Part shown: piece after piece, positions 35,730 to 49,044 of the stretch | Layout of the letters: each line of letters begins with the position of its first letter | How positions within the stretch are numbered: position 1 is the stretch's first letter | Origin: Chionoecetes opilio | Lineage: Eukaryota > Arthropoda > Malacostraca > Decapoda > Majidae | Direction: 5' to 3' | NCBI GenBank assembly: GCA_016584305.1 | Contig: JACEEZ010018908.1 | Span: 493,434-557,433 of the forward strand | Length of the DNA: 64,000 nt | Translations under genes and position numbers: made by a program | Notes under the pieces: model-generated | The model's database searches: none | Told to the model about the DNA's origin: nothing | What the model saw: the letters and a program-made list of their open reading frames with translations, nothing else

Positions 35730-36567
35730 ACCATCCAGTGCTTCCTTCCACTTTAGGGTAAAATACCACATTTTAGAGTATTTAACCCTCTTTAGGGTAG
35801 AACTTTGGTAAATTAAGGCAATGGTAAAATGTTCATTTGATAACATGCTTGTGGTTCTGAGAGTAATCTGACACAAAAGCAGTTATAGGTGCGCAAAGCA
35901 GTTTCATACGTAAACAGTGCTGAAGCTATTTTATATATTTATACATAGAGCATAATCATAGTAAATTGTCAACATAAATGACAATTTGATAAATCTAGGG
36001 TAATTTGTGCGATTTTAGGACGCTTTAGGAAGGGGGGTTTGGGTAAAAGAATATTTACTCGTGGAAGTCCGAAGCCCAGCTGAGATCCAAGGAACACATC
36101 ATCCCAACTCAAGCTCAAGCAGATAAACTTATCAGAAAAGAAGAACTCGTCACTTTGGTCAGTCAGCTGTCACAGCAGTAACATGTGTAAGTAACCTATC
36201 ATGCACTGACAGGGCAAGAACGGATAACTATAATATACATGATTATAACTGGCCGTAGTTGAGTACCTACAATGTCCGTGCAGAAATCTTAAATGCACAT
36301 TACCAATAACTTAACAATATCAGTATTCCCTACCAGATTATGTAATTGGGTAGGTGCCTACAACTTTTCTACTGAATGAAAAATATAATGCAATCTTTTG
36401 TCTCATCAGGCTGGGCTTCCGCGTAATGTGGTGACTGCCCTCTTCAACACTTTAAAGTTCTCGGCATATTGTTCCTTATCACAATTGCGAGGCTTCTACA
36501 GTATCTCCTTCCCAACAAGGACGAGACCTTGACAGACCACTCCCACAGCACACAAAACAGTAAGACA

Positions 36568-36781
36568 TTAACCCCTTGAGACCCAAAATGTAATTTCCAT
36601 TGTAATTTGGGTACCATTAAACGATTTTTAGTGAATATAAGCAATGTTTTATAGATATGACCTGTTTAGTATACTTGTCCTCTTAACTAATTTGGAATAT
36701 TCAGTTACTTTTCGTAATTTTATGGCTCGACAACAGACAATTTTTTATAGCAAAGGAAAGATCTGGGCGTGAAGGGGCTAA
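36568..36781 (+). repeat. TTAA-flanked MITE, copy 11
   Basis: Full-length plus copy. The right TTAA has decayed to CTAA. Confidence 0.93.
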
Positions 36782-37423
36782 AAGACCTTATCGGTGTTAA
36801 TTGCTTCCTGTTAGCGGTTGAGACAATAGATACGGCAGCGGTAGGAGTACTTTTTTCATTCTTGGTGGCTAGTGATAGTTTTAAGTGTTTTAGTTGCAGC
36901 GTAAGAACATAATTTAGCTACAAGAGGCTCTTGGGGTGTGCATGTGGTAGTTCCTGTATTTCTGATTTAAACGGATTAACGTTACAAAGCTTTATAATAT
37001 TCCATTCATTCACCCAGAACCATGCTTAGGAAGGTTACTTCTTTTGCTATCATCCTTGGCAAATCTCCATACATACTCCATCTTCTAAAACAGTATGCTA
37101 ACAGGAAAAAAATATATATTTCAGAAACTTTCCATAATGTTGCAAAAGTGACCAATAACTATGCCTTTCAAAGCACTGTTATGTTCCTAAATAATTTTTC
37201 AGCTGTAATTAATTTTCCATAACTGCAAGTCCTGTTATTCCCAAGTCTGAATGTTTTTTCAAGATGCAAAGGAATAATTTATCAGATTTGATCAGGATTA
37301 TGGGCCTGCAAAGATCTCTGACTATATGATATATAACAAGAAATCATGTGCAGTTATGTATTCTAAAGAATGCATAGTTAAAAAAAGAAAGAAAGAAAGA
37401 ATGCAAGAGTTAAAACTCTTTTC

Positions 37424-37551
37424 TTTCAATTTTTTGCTATTAAATACACATTTTGCTGCCTCCACATCCTATCATCAACAACACTTTCTTTCAATTTTTT
37501 GCTATTAAATACACATTTTGCTGCCTCCACATCCTATCATCAACAACACTA
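37424..37551. repeat. ~62-bp tandem duplication
   Basis: Two nearly identical copies of a unit beginning tttcaattttttgctattaa and ending tcctatcatcaacaacact. Confidence 0.9.
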
Positions 37552-37848
37552 TGTAGCAGCAGTGTTTTTGTTTGCTAGTAATGCCAAGGTGATACATTTT
37601 ATAAGAACCTTATTCCTGACCTTAGAAAACTGTTAAGCTTCACAAATATTTACCTCTGCCAACGAAGTTGGAGAGGGGGGTTGGAGAGGGGGGGCTCTAC
37701 TGAGCCCCCCCCCCCTCCCTAGTATACTATGGGATCTCCAGTCTGTAGTTGTGGTGGATATGCAATAGCTTCACATAGGATTAATTCAGCATAGCATCTG
37801 AATGAAAGCTATTTCAAATTACTACTATTTTGTGTGTGGTTTAGGGAG

Positions 37849-40800
37849 ATGTGGATCTTCGGCTATGGGTCCCTCACATGGAAGGTGGACTTTCCCTACA
37901 AGCAGCGAGTGGTGGGCTACATCAAGGGGTACTCCCGCAAGTTCTGGCAGGCTAGTGTTGACCACCGGGGAGTGCCAGGCAAGGTCAGCATCATTACACT
38001 ATACTGACCTATCCTGCCAAGCTTACTGATACTCTCACACATACTTTCATAGATCTTTGAGTTAAAGGTAGTTTTTTTTTCATGTTTAAAAACAATATAT
38101 CAACTGATAGGAGGAAACAAAAGTATGATTTACTGTATTTCCTATTTCATCTAGCAGCCATCCAGCCATACGTTTTTTAGCATCTCAGTTATTCATCATG
38201 TAAACATCGAATCCCCATTACTTGACTAAAATAATTCTTCTTAATCAGCTGTACAAGAAATAGGTACTACTAACTTATTTGTGACATCGTACTGTCACTA
38301 ATTACTAATTAGTATGTAATTACTATTGCCACATTTTTCTTAACTAGCCTTATGTCACAACTGTGAGGGGGCATTAAGTAGAAAAAAGAAGGTAGCTAAT
38401 GAATATAGACCATGACTTTTGATGTTCTTTTCACCTAGAGTGCACGTGATATTTCAGATGTTGGAGGAGAACCTGTGAATTTCTTGAAACAATAAGTGCT
38501 CCTTTGTCAAATAAATCCCAGATTAATAATATTAATAGTAGTTATTATTACTAATATCATTATTATCATTATTATAATGATAATAATAATAATAATAATT
38601 ATAATATAAATTATTATTATTGTTTATCATTATTATTGTTATTAATGATAATAATAATAATAATAATAATAATTAGTATTATTATGTTTATCATTATTAT
38701 TGTTATTAATAATATTATTATAATCATTAATTTAATAATTGTTATTGTTATTATTATACAACATGCCTTCTCCTAAACATAAAATATGGGATGGCATAAT
38801 ATAAAACAGATTGTTAAAAAAAATTTAACAATGCACAAACCTGAAAATGTTTAGAAAAGCACTTTGGTTCAAGTATCCATCACAATGTAGTACTTGAAAA
38901 TCTTACATAATTTAACATTTGCAAATCCTATTAAATAGTATTTCAACACATTATCCTTTTGCTCACATCACATTTTGTTGATTTGTATTATTTTCCAACT
39001 TGCATTTTTTACAGTATTTTCATAGTATCTTAATGTGCCTGTATGCATGGATAAAGATATATCCATTCATATACCCATACTCATACACATAGCTGCACAT
39101 ATTTTATGATTTTTTGGTCAAATAGATATGTTTTATTGTTTTCAAATTGTCACCCAAAGCTTCCTCCACAGCCAGGCCCCATTGCCAGGGGCTTAGCCCA
39201 GCCCCTTCATACTGCTGTAGGTCCCAGATCTCAGAGGTGCGTCGCCCCCTTAGCACCACATCGCACCAACTCACTGTTTCATGCACGCCTCTCACACTCC
39301 AGGATGCTTCATGGCACTTGTGACTCAATGCTTCTTTGATCCCATCTCTCATCCTTTTTCTTGGTCTTACTTTCCATATGAATCCTCTACTTGGGATTTA
39401 TATGTTGTCTTTATCATTCTCTCCTCCATTCTTCTTATCATTCATCCTCCTCCAGGAGTTCGTAATCAATCAGCACTTTCTGCTCACCATTACTGCTTAT
39501 CCATGTGTAGTCTGGTCTAATTACTTCTGTTACTTGTTCGTAGGAGCTCCCTTTTGCTCCGTCCACACTAGCGGGCATTGCCCGCGGGCACAAGCGAGCA
39601 GTTTGCCTGTTGACGGGCTCACCGCTTGTGCCCGCGGGCAAACGAGTAAAATGCCCGCGATAGTAGGTGAGCGATTTCACCAGGCACTGCCTGCCGCGCC
39701 AGGCAGTGCGTCGCTGCCAGACATACGAGGTTACATGTGGAGCTTTGGAGTGGAGAAGTGGAGCCACTTCTTTTTCTCCACTTTGTCCTTTTTCTTTTTC
39801 AGACACATAGCAATGATTATGGTACACAGTGCCAGCTTCTTACGGTCCTTCCTGCTTCGCATTGTTGTCGTACCGCACACAGTTTTCCTGAATAGAGAAC
39901 GGCTACACTGCCTGGCTGCTCAGCTGCTCGCCTCTGACTGGGCCAGGCAGGCTCTACTGTGTGGACAACAGTTTCAGTGTGCCCGCGGGCTTTTCCCCGT
40001 GACGGGCACTGCCCGGCGGGCTTTGCCCGCTAGTGTGGACGGAGCTTTATGGAGGTGGTCTCGGCAGAAGTCTCCATTTTCACCTGTCCATGCACGTCAT
40101 ACTCCACATCTTCCAATGCCATCACTCTTGCAGCCACTCTCTCACTTACATACTCCAACACAATCTTCCTATTTAACAGGGGGGTCCTCCTCTCACACTT
40201 CAGTGTCTATTCTATTAGTATGTATCCTTCTTATCCATATCCAACAGTTACTTTTCACTTTAATTTATCCCAGGCACTGTTTGTACTTTGGATACTCCAT
40301 TCCATTTCAATTTTTTTTTCATTAAATCTTTGACTCTGATCTGGGGGTGGCTGTGGCCATCCCCTAGACCCGTCACTGCCTTAGGAATTCGGAATTCCCA
40401 CAAACGTTCTCCTCTCACTCCCAGGCTTACAAACACTGACAGTTATCCGACTCTAGATATTTATATTTTCATCCAGCATCACCCTGTATCTAATTCTCTT
40501 TATTTATGTTACTTTTCTCCATAGTCTCTCTCAAGGCAATGGCTACACTGTCTCTTGCATGCTTCCCCTAGGAGACTCTTTATTTTACCCATTGAATGCA
40601 CAAAACTTTTCCTCACCGTTGCTTTTCAGTTTTGTTTCATGAGAGCCATTGTATGATGCTTCTCAATGCATATCTCATGTCACTTACGCCATTAAGATTT
40701 TAACAAAACTTTGTGTTTTCAGCCGGGACGAGTGGTGACTTTGGTTGCCTCTAAAGATCCTGAGGTAAGCATTAGGGGATGGGAGACTAGATCCGTTTAT

Positions 40801-41720
40801 AAGTAACTAACTCAAGTGTTTGTAGTAACATCTCCCTTTTTGAAAATCAATTTTTTTGTTTCACTAAGACACACAAGGTTTCCTGAGATTACTTCATTAT
40901 TTGTAGCGGACTCTTTCATCGATTATATGTTCAGTATAAACCATATTTTCATAATCATGTATATACAATTCCTTTTTTAATGCATGCTATTGGTATATGG
41001 TATTGAATTGTTTTGTGTTAGTATATCATTATTAATCCTGCCTTTGGTCTTCCCTAATTACCTAATTCATAATGTGCAACCATAACATTTCCATTCAGTA
41101 CAGTATGTTATTACATAGTACTACCACATGTCACCAAAGTTAAGCTCAGTTTGCATTAGCAGCTCTTCACAATTTAAGTTTTCAAACTTTCAATTGGTTG
41201 AGTAATTTTCTGTTCCCAGAAATCAATTTCTGTTGTGGTGTTTAGTATTTTCCTGCATCTTTCAGTGTCAAGGCAAGTTTATGTTTTCAACAATGTCATG
41301 AGGCTGCCTCCATCATGCTATGTGTTGCTGCAGGCCCAGGTGTGGGGAGCAGCCTATGAGATCCATCCTCAGCATGAGGCAGGAGTATTAGAGAAGCTCA
41401 ATGTCAGGGAGCGGCGCTTTGACAACCGGCGGGAGATGGCCGTGTATGTTGCCGGGGGCCAGAAGCAGCCTCAGTCTGTGCTGGTGTTTGTGGGCACCAG
41501 CCAGGAAGACCTGGTCTTGGGCGATGCCTCCACAGAAGTCATGGCTAAGCAGATATTTGAGTGCAAGGGCCCATCAGGACCAAACTATGATTACCTTTTT
41601 CAACTGGCTATATTCATGAGGGAGGAGGCACCAGAGGCCGAGGACGAGCAGCTCTTCCAGCTTGAGAAGGCTGTCAAGAAGCTCTTTGAGGACACCGAGA
41701 CTAATTTTGTTTCTCACTGA
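37849..41720 (+). CDS. CHAC2: ChaC gamma-glutamylcyclotransferase, isoform A
   Basis: ChaC enzymes cleave glutathione in the cytosol to 5-oxoproline and Cys-Gly. Exons 37849-37983, 40723-40764 and 41334-41720 give 187 residues (human CHAC2 184). The N-terminus [12 protein letters not shown] carries the family's YGSL substrate-binding motif; [13 protein letters not shown] and PGRVVTLV follow. The last exon encodes VWGAAYEI, an RE pair with the predicted catalytic Glu at residue 85 (NVRERRF), [15 protein letters not shown] and TGA at 41718-41720. Introns are GT-AG and phase 0. A second, different set of terminal exons lies 1.45 kb downstream. The terminal exon here is intronless where the downstream set has an intron, and departs from the family after the RE pair. 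AATAAA at ~42368 is a possible poly(A) signal. CHAC1 versus CHAC2 is judged only from length and start. Confidence 0.9.
38522..38758. repeat. (ATT/ATA)n low-complexity tract
   Basis: Interrupted trinucleotide repeats of aat/att with several self-complementary segments, in ChaC intron 1. Confidence 0.9.
39556..40045. mobile_element. 490-bp non-autonomous TIR element
   Basis: Ends are inverted copies of GCTCCGTCCACACTAGCGGG, continuing imperfectly through GCAttGCCCGCgGGCA. Flanks share TTT on both sides (possible 3-bp target duplication). GC-rich inner arms repeat gcccgcgggc several times and can fold. The interior frames (part of a 329-codon plus frame at 39336-40325) show no family. PIF/Harbinger-like is my tentative guess from ends and duplication length. 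Confidence 0.75.
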
Positions 41721-43173
41721 TAAATTCTTCAACACTACCAATTGCCTTAATTTATTATTCAGCTTTTTGTTGATACTATCAATATGAATGACATTGGCAG
41801 CTGGGTATTATGATGACAGTTCTTCTGTCTATACTGATTCCTCATATTCAGTACTTATTCCATCTGGGAATGAAGGTGGTCAGTTCAGAATGACCAACCA
41901 TCCTCCTCCACATGTTTTCTGGGAGCATTACTTTACTCACATTAAATCTGATTTCCCATCATATATTTTCTTTGTATATGCCAAATTTGCTTCCAATCCT
42001 GAGATATATCCATATTAACTTTGGTTTCATTCATCCTTATCCTTTCTACATGCTCAAACCATACATAAGAATTCTATTTCAATACAACTGCATTTTTTTT
42101 CTTCAAACACCACAGTAATTCTTATGAATGCGTACTATTTCAAATAGGTCCTTCTGTGATACATGCATCTCTGGCACTTCATATTTTAACATGTTTTCTC
42201 TTTTGATGTGCTTTGATTTGCATCTATAAATGAGTGAGATTATGCTTATAGATTTTCAATTCTAATGACATTCCCATTCATATGAATTTACATTCGTGGT
42301 CATCAAGTTTCTTCCCTATACTTTTTTCTTAAAATCTTTCATTCTTTCCCTTTTATAACACTGTCTTAATAAATATACACTTTTCTTCCCTAAACTATTT
42401 TTATAGTATCAAGTTCTCATTATGCATGGATATATTTATAAGTACATTTTTAATACATGGTGAAAAATATTATTTTATGTCTGTATATTTTCTTGTTACC
42501 AACCATCAATCCTCTCCTTCACACAAATCCAACTTCTCCTCTTTTAAGTGTATAAAAAGAAAGCCAAGTTGCGTTGAAGGAATCAAAGAAACAAATCTTA
42601 GAAACTTATGGAGAAAAATTTATTTCATAAGTACAGTATCTGTTGATTACATGAGTGTCAATAAATTGGAGCATTTTCTGGATACTGGAATTTCATCAAT
42701 TGAACCTCATCAATCATTAACTCACTGAATCATCTACAATTTTCTTGAGCAGAAACACACACAAAGTGCATGGAAACTCATACGATACAGACCCTAGCTC
42801 TGGGCAGACTGATGACTGTTAGAACCACTGATCTGTATTTATTAATCTCTGCATCATAAGCATAACAAGGGCAAAAGCTGAATGTGTTATTTCAATGAAC
42901 ACCTAAATCTGGACGCTTACTCGTCTTTAGCAGAACAATACTGGTGAAGTCTGTGTTCCTGTCAATGTTTAGTTTCATGTAGGACTGGGTTAAAGCAGAC
43001 AGTATGAATATTGCACCATCAGTGTACAGCAATCTTTAGGTCATACCGTAAGATCAAATTTAGCACATTCGTAACAAGTGCATACACAGGCACAATTGCA
43101 CACATATACACACACATCTATACATCTGTTACCAAATCCTCCTCGTCACTACTGATAAGTATATGACCTCCAG
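41721..43173. other. Intron or 3' UTR between the two ChaC endings
   Basis: AT-rich, no conserved frame. The left part would be the isoform A 3' UTR. Confidence 0.4.
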
Positions 43174-43996
43174 GAACCAGTGTGGGGCATTGCCTACAGA
43201 ATTGGCCAGCAAGATGAGGCGAGGGTGATGGCGCACCTGGACCACAGGGAGAAGGATGGCTACACGCGCACTCCTCTCCCCTTCTACCCACAAGATCCAT
43301 CTATTAAGTCCTGGGAACTCACTATTTACCTCGGTGAGTAGAGTTTAGGTTTGTTATGAATGTTTGTACTCTTAGGATGGCTTAAACAGATGAATACACA
43401 GCAGTAGGAGAGAGTTATTATGTTGGTTGAAAATAGAATGTAATGGAATGAAATTGATAGAATGTTAATTTAAAAATTGCAAAAGGGCACATTTTTACAT
43501 TACCTACTTAAGTCAGTGTCAGTGCAATGAGTTACGCCTATTACTAGAGTTAGATAAGTGTGTTGGTTTCCACAGCCAATTCAAACTTAAAAAATACATT
43601 TCCTAAAAAATGCCAAAAGGTCAAGTTCCTTCTCATCTGTCTTTTAATTCCCTGACTTGTAATAGATATTTTCCCAATGCAATGTGAAGGAGATCACTTA
43701 TTCAGCAACATGGCAAGGTCTCAATAGTTTAGGATGTTACCTTTAAAATTTACCTAACTATTAATAATGTGAACTGAGGACACCCCTCCTATTGGGCAGG
43801 TTCTGAGAGCAATCCTTTCTTTGTGGGACAAATGGAGGAGGAGAACATCGCTCAGATCATAGCTTCTGCCGAGGGCCCAAGTGGCTCCAACAGGGAGTAC
43901 CTTTTCCAGCTGGCTGACACTATGAGGACTCTGGGAGTGTCTGACCCACATCTGTTCAATATTGAATCTCAAGTCAGAAAGATACGACAAGATTGA
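43174..43996 (+). CDS. ChaC alternative 3' exons (isoform B) or partial duplicate
   Basis: Two exons, 43174-43333 and 43800-43996, encode the C-terminal part of a ChaC enzyme. The first starts in phase 0 with EPVWGIAYRI, exactly where the 41334 exon starts with [10 protein letters not shown], so it can splice to the 40764 donor to give 177 residues. It keeps HLDHREKDGY with the catalytic Glu again at residue 85, FYPQDPS and EGPSGSNREYLFQLAD, and ends at TGA 43994-43996. It is closer to the family consensus than the upstream terminal exon. No second copy of the MWIFGYGSL exon was found between 41720 and 43174. Either a mutually exclusive terminal exon pair or a 5'-less tandem gene copy. Confidence 0.85.
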
Positions 43997-44391
43997 TATG
44001 TAAGTGAGATTAGCTGAATTCTTGAGTTGCACCTCAGTAGAATTCTGTGCATAAAAGGAAAATATATTAGCCCTTGGTTAGTTCAAAGGAATTAAAAACT
44101 GTCATTCATGTGCCAATAGTCTATTCTATCTGGCCTTGCAAAATTAAATCTCATTGGAGAGGTTTATTTTATATTTACTTTCTTTTCAGATTCACCTTGA
44201 AAATATTGTAGTTTATAATGTATATTTATAGTATGTAGTATAAAATCTGCTTGAAAATATCTGAATTAATGAAAATTGTTTTTGTAGGGGACTGAATAGG
44301 CACACATCTTGTCCCACTTGTGTGAAGGTGTGTTCTGGGAGGCACTCTGAATCATAACTTATGTTTGTTTGTTTGTTTGTTTGTTTGTTTA

Positions 44392-44625
44392 GAGGATAAA
44401 TCCTCAGAGCCATAGTGATCTACCGCTGCAGCTTAGTGATGGCCGAAGCCACCACCCCGGGAGGGGGGTCACAAACCCCCGGCTAACACCCGGTACCCAT
44501 TCACTGCTGGGTGGACAGGGGCTCGGGTTTTAAGAAGACCACCCATCTATCTTCGCTCCGCCCGGGGATCGAACCCGGGACTTCTCGGTTGTGAGCCGAG
44601 TGTGCTAACCACTACATACAGGTGT
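44392..44625 (-). repeat. tRNA-derived SINE
   Basis: Minus-strand head GTAGTGGTTAGCACACTCGG (box A region) and CCCGGGTTCGATCCCCGGG (box B), then a body with GGTGGTCTTCTTAAAACCCG and a GTACCCATTCACTGC core. A simple GTTT/AAAC tail lies at the far end. Resembles the 28921-29127 and 58030-58373 elements in layout, not in body. Confidence 0.75.
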
Positions 44626-46323
44626 AATTATATACATTTATTACATATATAATATATTACATATATAATTATATACCATTATATACAGGTGTAATACGTA
44701 GCTCCTCTCAGGTACAGGGAATTTTAATTATGGGGATTTTATTGAACTGCCTTGTGATAACAGGCACTTTTTTTATGCCTTTTGTAATATGTAATGTTGT
44801 CAGTGTTGTTGTGGGCTTGTTGAAAGGGATTGCCATGGAATCTGCTGTGGAAAGTATTGATAATTTCATGGGCGTTATTATTATTACTGAACTTCAAATG
44901 AATATTATGAATAACTTTCTTATGATATCTTGAAATACATTAACATTTGTTGGTTTTGATGTGTAGTGAGGATATATATACGCACACCCAAAATAATACA
45001 CTAAATATGCACTTATACATATGTATGCACATACATATGTATGTGCATATTTACATAATATATTCAGATTTCTGAAAAGATTATCTGTCCTAGTCTAATG
45101 GTGCTGGTTTGATTTGATCTTCTAATTCTACTGATTCATCATCATCATCATCATCTCTGGTGTCCCGTGCCTTGCTTGAGAGCCCTGGGCCTAGCCAAGG
45201 ATGTCCATAATAGGAATGTTCCCAAGACACCTTGTCTTTAGATAGCTCCTTCACTACAACTGCATTTCAGCTTCCCTCCATCTGTTCCATTACATACTGT
45301 TCAAGTCTTTCTCTACAATATAAGGGGTTTTCTCATAAGTTCTCTAATTTCAATGTTTTACATGTTCTGGAGCAGCTGCCTTCACCCATCACTTAGTGTA
45401 TGCACATCATTAAGGGTGTTCCTCCTAGTCTATTCCATAGCATCAGTATTAGCTCCTACAGCACAGCCCACCCTCTCAACCCCAGCCTCTCATTCCTTCA
45501 TTATTACTATACATACACGTAAACTCTCCTTACATTAACTGTCATTATGAGGAAACACGTTCACACTGCCCTGTTATTTACTCAATTTCTACATTGCTCA
45601 ATGAAATGCTCCTGAAAGTAACGAATAAAACGTTCCACACATTCTCTAATGCTACTTTACTTACTTTTAATGATAATTAATTACTTTGGAGATCGAGTAG
45701 CCTGTGCACCAGTTTGAGTGAATTATGACTAAAAAAATGTATAAATACGTATATATGTACTATATTCATATTTATTTATCTATTCTTTTATTTATTCAAT
45801 TTTACCTGTACAGAGATAATCCTGACTATGAACTGTATGATGAAGTACTTGTGTTTAATAAAAACATATTACAGATAAATTTCAATTTCTAAATCCAAAT
45901 TTTTTGATAAAAAAAACTATAAATTTTCTTAACCTCTTCTCTCTCGTGAGGGGTATTATTTGTGTAAGTAAAATCTTGAAATCGTTGAGTTGGTGATGGA
46001 AATATATAAACACTATGCAAGTATTAGGGTGTAAGAAAAACAACAACTTTGTACCGTACTTCAAGCAGCAGTATGTCTGGCACATTTCCCCTTTTCTGGC
46101 ATTACAATCAATCAAGGAGTAAAACAACAAAATAATGTGAAAGGAGGCAAAATAGTACGTCAATGGCTGCAAGATACAAAAGATTCGTCACCAATGGGAG
46201 GCTACAGCTGCTCTATCGAACCTCTCCGTCTGGCTGTAATAATTTGAGGAAGAAATTGAGCGTCGGAGCCTAAAGTGACAATCATGGCCTGCATTAGTGT
46301 GATCAATGGAGGGTGTACGGAGG

Positions 46324-46625
46324 GCGTCCAACCCAAGCACACCACCCGTGACACTCCTATACAGCTTAAACAACTTAATTCCTTGATCTTTTTAAAATAC
46401 TTAAAACTTAATTACGTGTACAAATAGTTAAATTGCTAAAAAAAATCCTCACCTCTCCAAATCTTCCTCTACACTCGAAAAAAAAGAAGCGTCCAACCCA
46501 AGCACACCACCCGTGACATCCCTACACAACTTTATGCCTTGATCTTTTGAAACACTTATAACTTAATTACACAGAGTTAAATTGAAGAAAAACAATCTTC
46601 TATCCAAATCTCCCTCTGCACTCCT
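46324..46625. repeat. ~165-bp imperfect tandem duplication
   Basis: Two copies beginning gcgtccaacccaagcacacc and sharing ttgatctttt and acttaattac; the second starts at 46489. Confidence 0.85.
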
Positions 46626-46839
46626 TAAATTTTTTTTTTTTAAATGTGCTCTTCGGCAGGAGTGACAGGGCGGCGGGGCGGTGTAGCTGGAGGGCGGGAG
46701 AGCGGTACGTGTGGTGTGGTGGTGTGTGCATGCAGGCGTGTATTGCCCTGTATAAAGGGTTGTGAGGCGGCGTCAGGTTCAGTGTGTGTTGGCCACCTGG
46801 TGAGCGTGTGAGCGTGGCGCCACTGGACTTCGGCGCCGC

Positions 46840-46902
46840 ACACACACACACGCACGCACGCACCCTCACACACACACACACACCAGCACACACACACACA
46901 AA
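46840..46902. repeat. (CA)n microsatellite cluster
   Basis: Interrupted (CA)n with cgcacg steps. Similar (CA)n/(GT)n runs at 47190-47216 and 47298-47341. Confidence 0.9.
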
Positions 46903-47296
46903 CACCCCTAGCTCTCTCCGCTCCCATGATCGTCCTCAAGGAAGTGCATGTGCCTGCTTTACTAATCTAATGAGTCTCCTTGTTTTCATATCTTACTGAC
47001 ATTCACATTAACAAAAAAATGCTGTGTCAAGTTATGAGAGGTCGTGCCCCATGAGGGTGTTCCTACCACGCCCTTCAGTAGCCCTGTAGGAGTACCTATT
47101 CCCCTCCTCCTGTGTTGCTGAGCTAATGTAACACTATCAACGACGAGCCCACCACACGTCAGTTTCATGTTATTTGCTCTCCTGCCCGCGCGCGTGTGTG
47201 TGTGTGCGTGTGTGCTGTTTCCAGTTTATTAGCACACATGCATATTTGACGCGTCTGCCCTGCACTGTGAGGTAAGTTGTTGACTTCTTTATGCGT

Positions 47297-47343
<47 letters not shown>

Positions 47344-47468
47344 AAATACAACTAGGTGAACTAGGGGAATACACACACAAACAAAACAAAAAATACAGCA
47401 AAATACATAATTAATAAACTCGATGTCCCATATGAAATAATAACAATCAGTTCTAATACTCAGCACTG

Positions 47469-47625
<157 letters not shown>

Positions 47626-47761
47626 CTATTAAGATGATATTTATAACTATCAATACACAAATACATAGCATAGAAAATCGTCCAAACCTTCAGCCAATCA
47701 GCATTTTCACCTGTCTGTTGCCGTCCAGACAGAAAAACGGAGCCAGCCACTTACAGACTCA

Positions 47762-47978
47762 TTAACCCCTTCACACCCAGATTTTTCCTTTCCTTTGCTA
47801 TAAAAAATCGTCTGTTGTTAGCCATAAAATTACGAAAAGTAACTGAATATACCAAATCAGTTAGTGGACAAGGATACTAAACAGGTCATATCTATAAAAT
47901 ATTGCTAATAGTTACTAAAAATCGTCTAGTGGTACCCAAATTACAATGGAAATTACGTTCTGGGTCTCAAGGGGTTAA
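47762..47978 (-). repeat. TTAA-flanked MITE, copy 12
   Basis: Full-length minus copy with a 5-bp duplication (cctttcctttgc). Confidence 0.93.
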
Positions 47979-48199
47979 TGAGTACATCACTATGAATGCC
48001 CCACGTCCCCTCATTTCTTCCTCCCTCGCTACACGCATTGCACAACTCTTCCCTCCCTCGCAGCATTGTGTCGCGCATCCTCCTCTCTTGCCCACCGGTA
48101 ACACAACGAGACAATAAGAGGAGTGTAGAGGTGAAAGTAGAGTTGTGAATAAGTGAAACAGAGAAAGAAACAGTTTATTTTTCCGTAGCAATGTTAATG

Positions 48200-48254
48200 T
48201 GATTGATTAATGGATAGATATATAGAGATAGATCAGATAAATATATAGATTGAC

Positions 48255-48308
<54 letters not shown>

Positions 48309-48400
48309 TATATAGATATAGATAGATAGGTATAAATATTGCTGAACAGATAGATATAGATAGATAGAAAGATAGATATATGGATAGATACAGATAGATA
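48200..48400. repeat. (TA)n and (GATA)n microsatellites
   Basis: A pure (TA)n run at about 48256-48312 is flanked by GATA-type repeats on both sides. Confidence 0.93.
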
Positions 48401-49044
48401 AACGTCTCAATAGGCATAGTTAGATATAGATAAGTAGGGGGGGGGGTTGAAGCTGTGTGGTACTGTAGAAGTTGGTGGTCTTGATATGTCTGATATAATT
48501 ATAGGAGATATATTATATTATAGGTATATTGAGGTATAGTGGTCGTTGAAGCATCGAAAAGTGTCATATGATGGGAGAAATACCGTTTTTCTGTAACCAA
48601 AGAGAGTTTACGTAATGTAGTTATATTGTATAGGCTGACAAACAAACAAAATAATATCTATAAATGAGCATAATATAACATAACAATAGGTGAATAAACG
48701 CAGTACACACATACAATTTTTTAACTTTCCATTTCGTAAAGTAGCCCGCGCCACTATTATATGGTCACAACTCACCCACATCTCCATAACGCATACAAAG
48801 TGACCTCGTGACACATTTTCCCTCGCCATGACCGTCTGTTGCGGGTGACCGTGCCAGGAGATCGTGCCTCAACGAGAGACAACAGCACGGAGCGGCAGTG
48901 GCCAAAACCAACTCATTCCGTATAGCCATAAGGACCTGCTGGAGGCAGTCTTCGTCAGTCTTAACACCCGCTTGTCACGCACGCCCCACACACACTCCAT
49001 CCTATAATCTATTTCTTTTAACGAGGCGAAAATTCCATTCTATT

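Larger units (their letters stand above)
34458..37848. other. Divergent intergenic region, TRAP-alpha / ChaC
   Basis: Should contain both promoters. No coding region with family resemblance is seen. It contains a perfect hairpin (35664-35729) and one MITE (36568-36781). A possible 5' UTR acceptor for the ChaC gene (gtgtgtggtttag) lies just before its start codon. Confidence 0.4.
43997..46630. other. Non-coding region right of ChaC
   Basis: Likely 3' UTR on the left, one SINE, (GTTT)n at about 44364-44390, a palindromic gcacatacatatgtatgtgc near 45017-45050 and an (ATC)n at 45137-45155. AATAAA at about 45858. No gene recognised. Confidence 0.4.

Noticed and set aside
39336..40325. 329-residue plus-strand frame
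   Set aside because: Crosses the GC-rich TIR element and AT-rich intron of ChaC; composition is not protein-like and no motif is seen.
44545..44625. tRNA gene on the minus strand
   Set aside because: Boxes A and B are present but acceptor arms do not pair, and a SINE body and tail follow. The same applies at 29040-29127 and 58290-58373.
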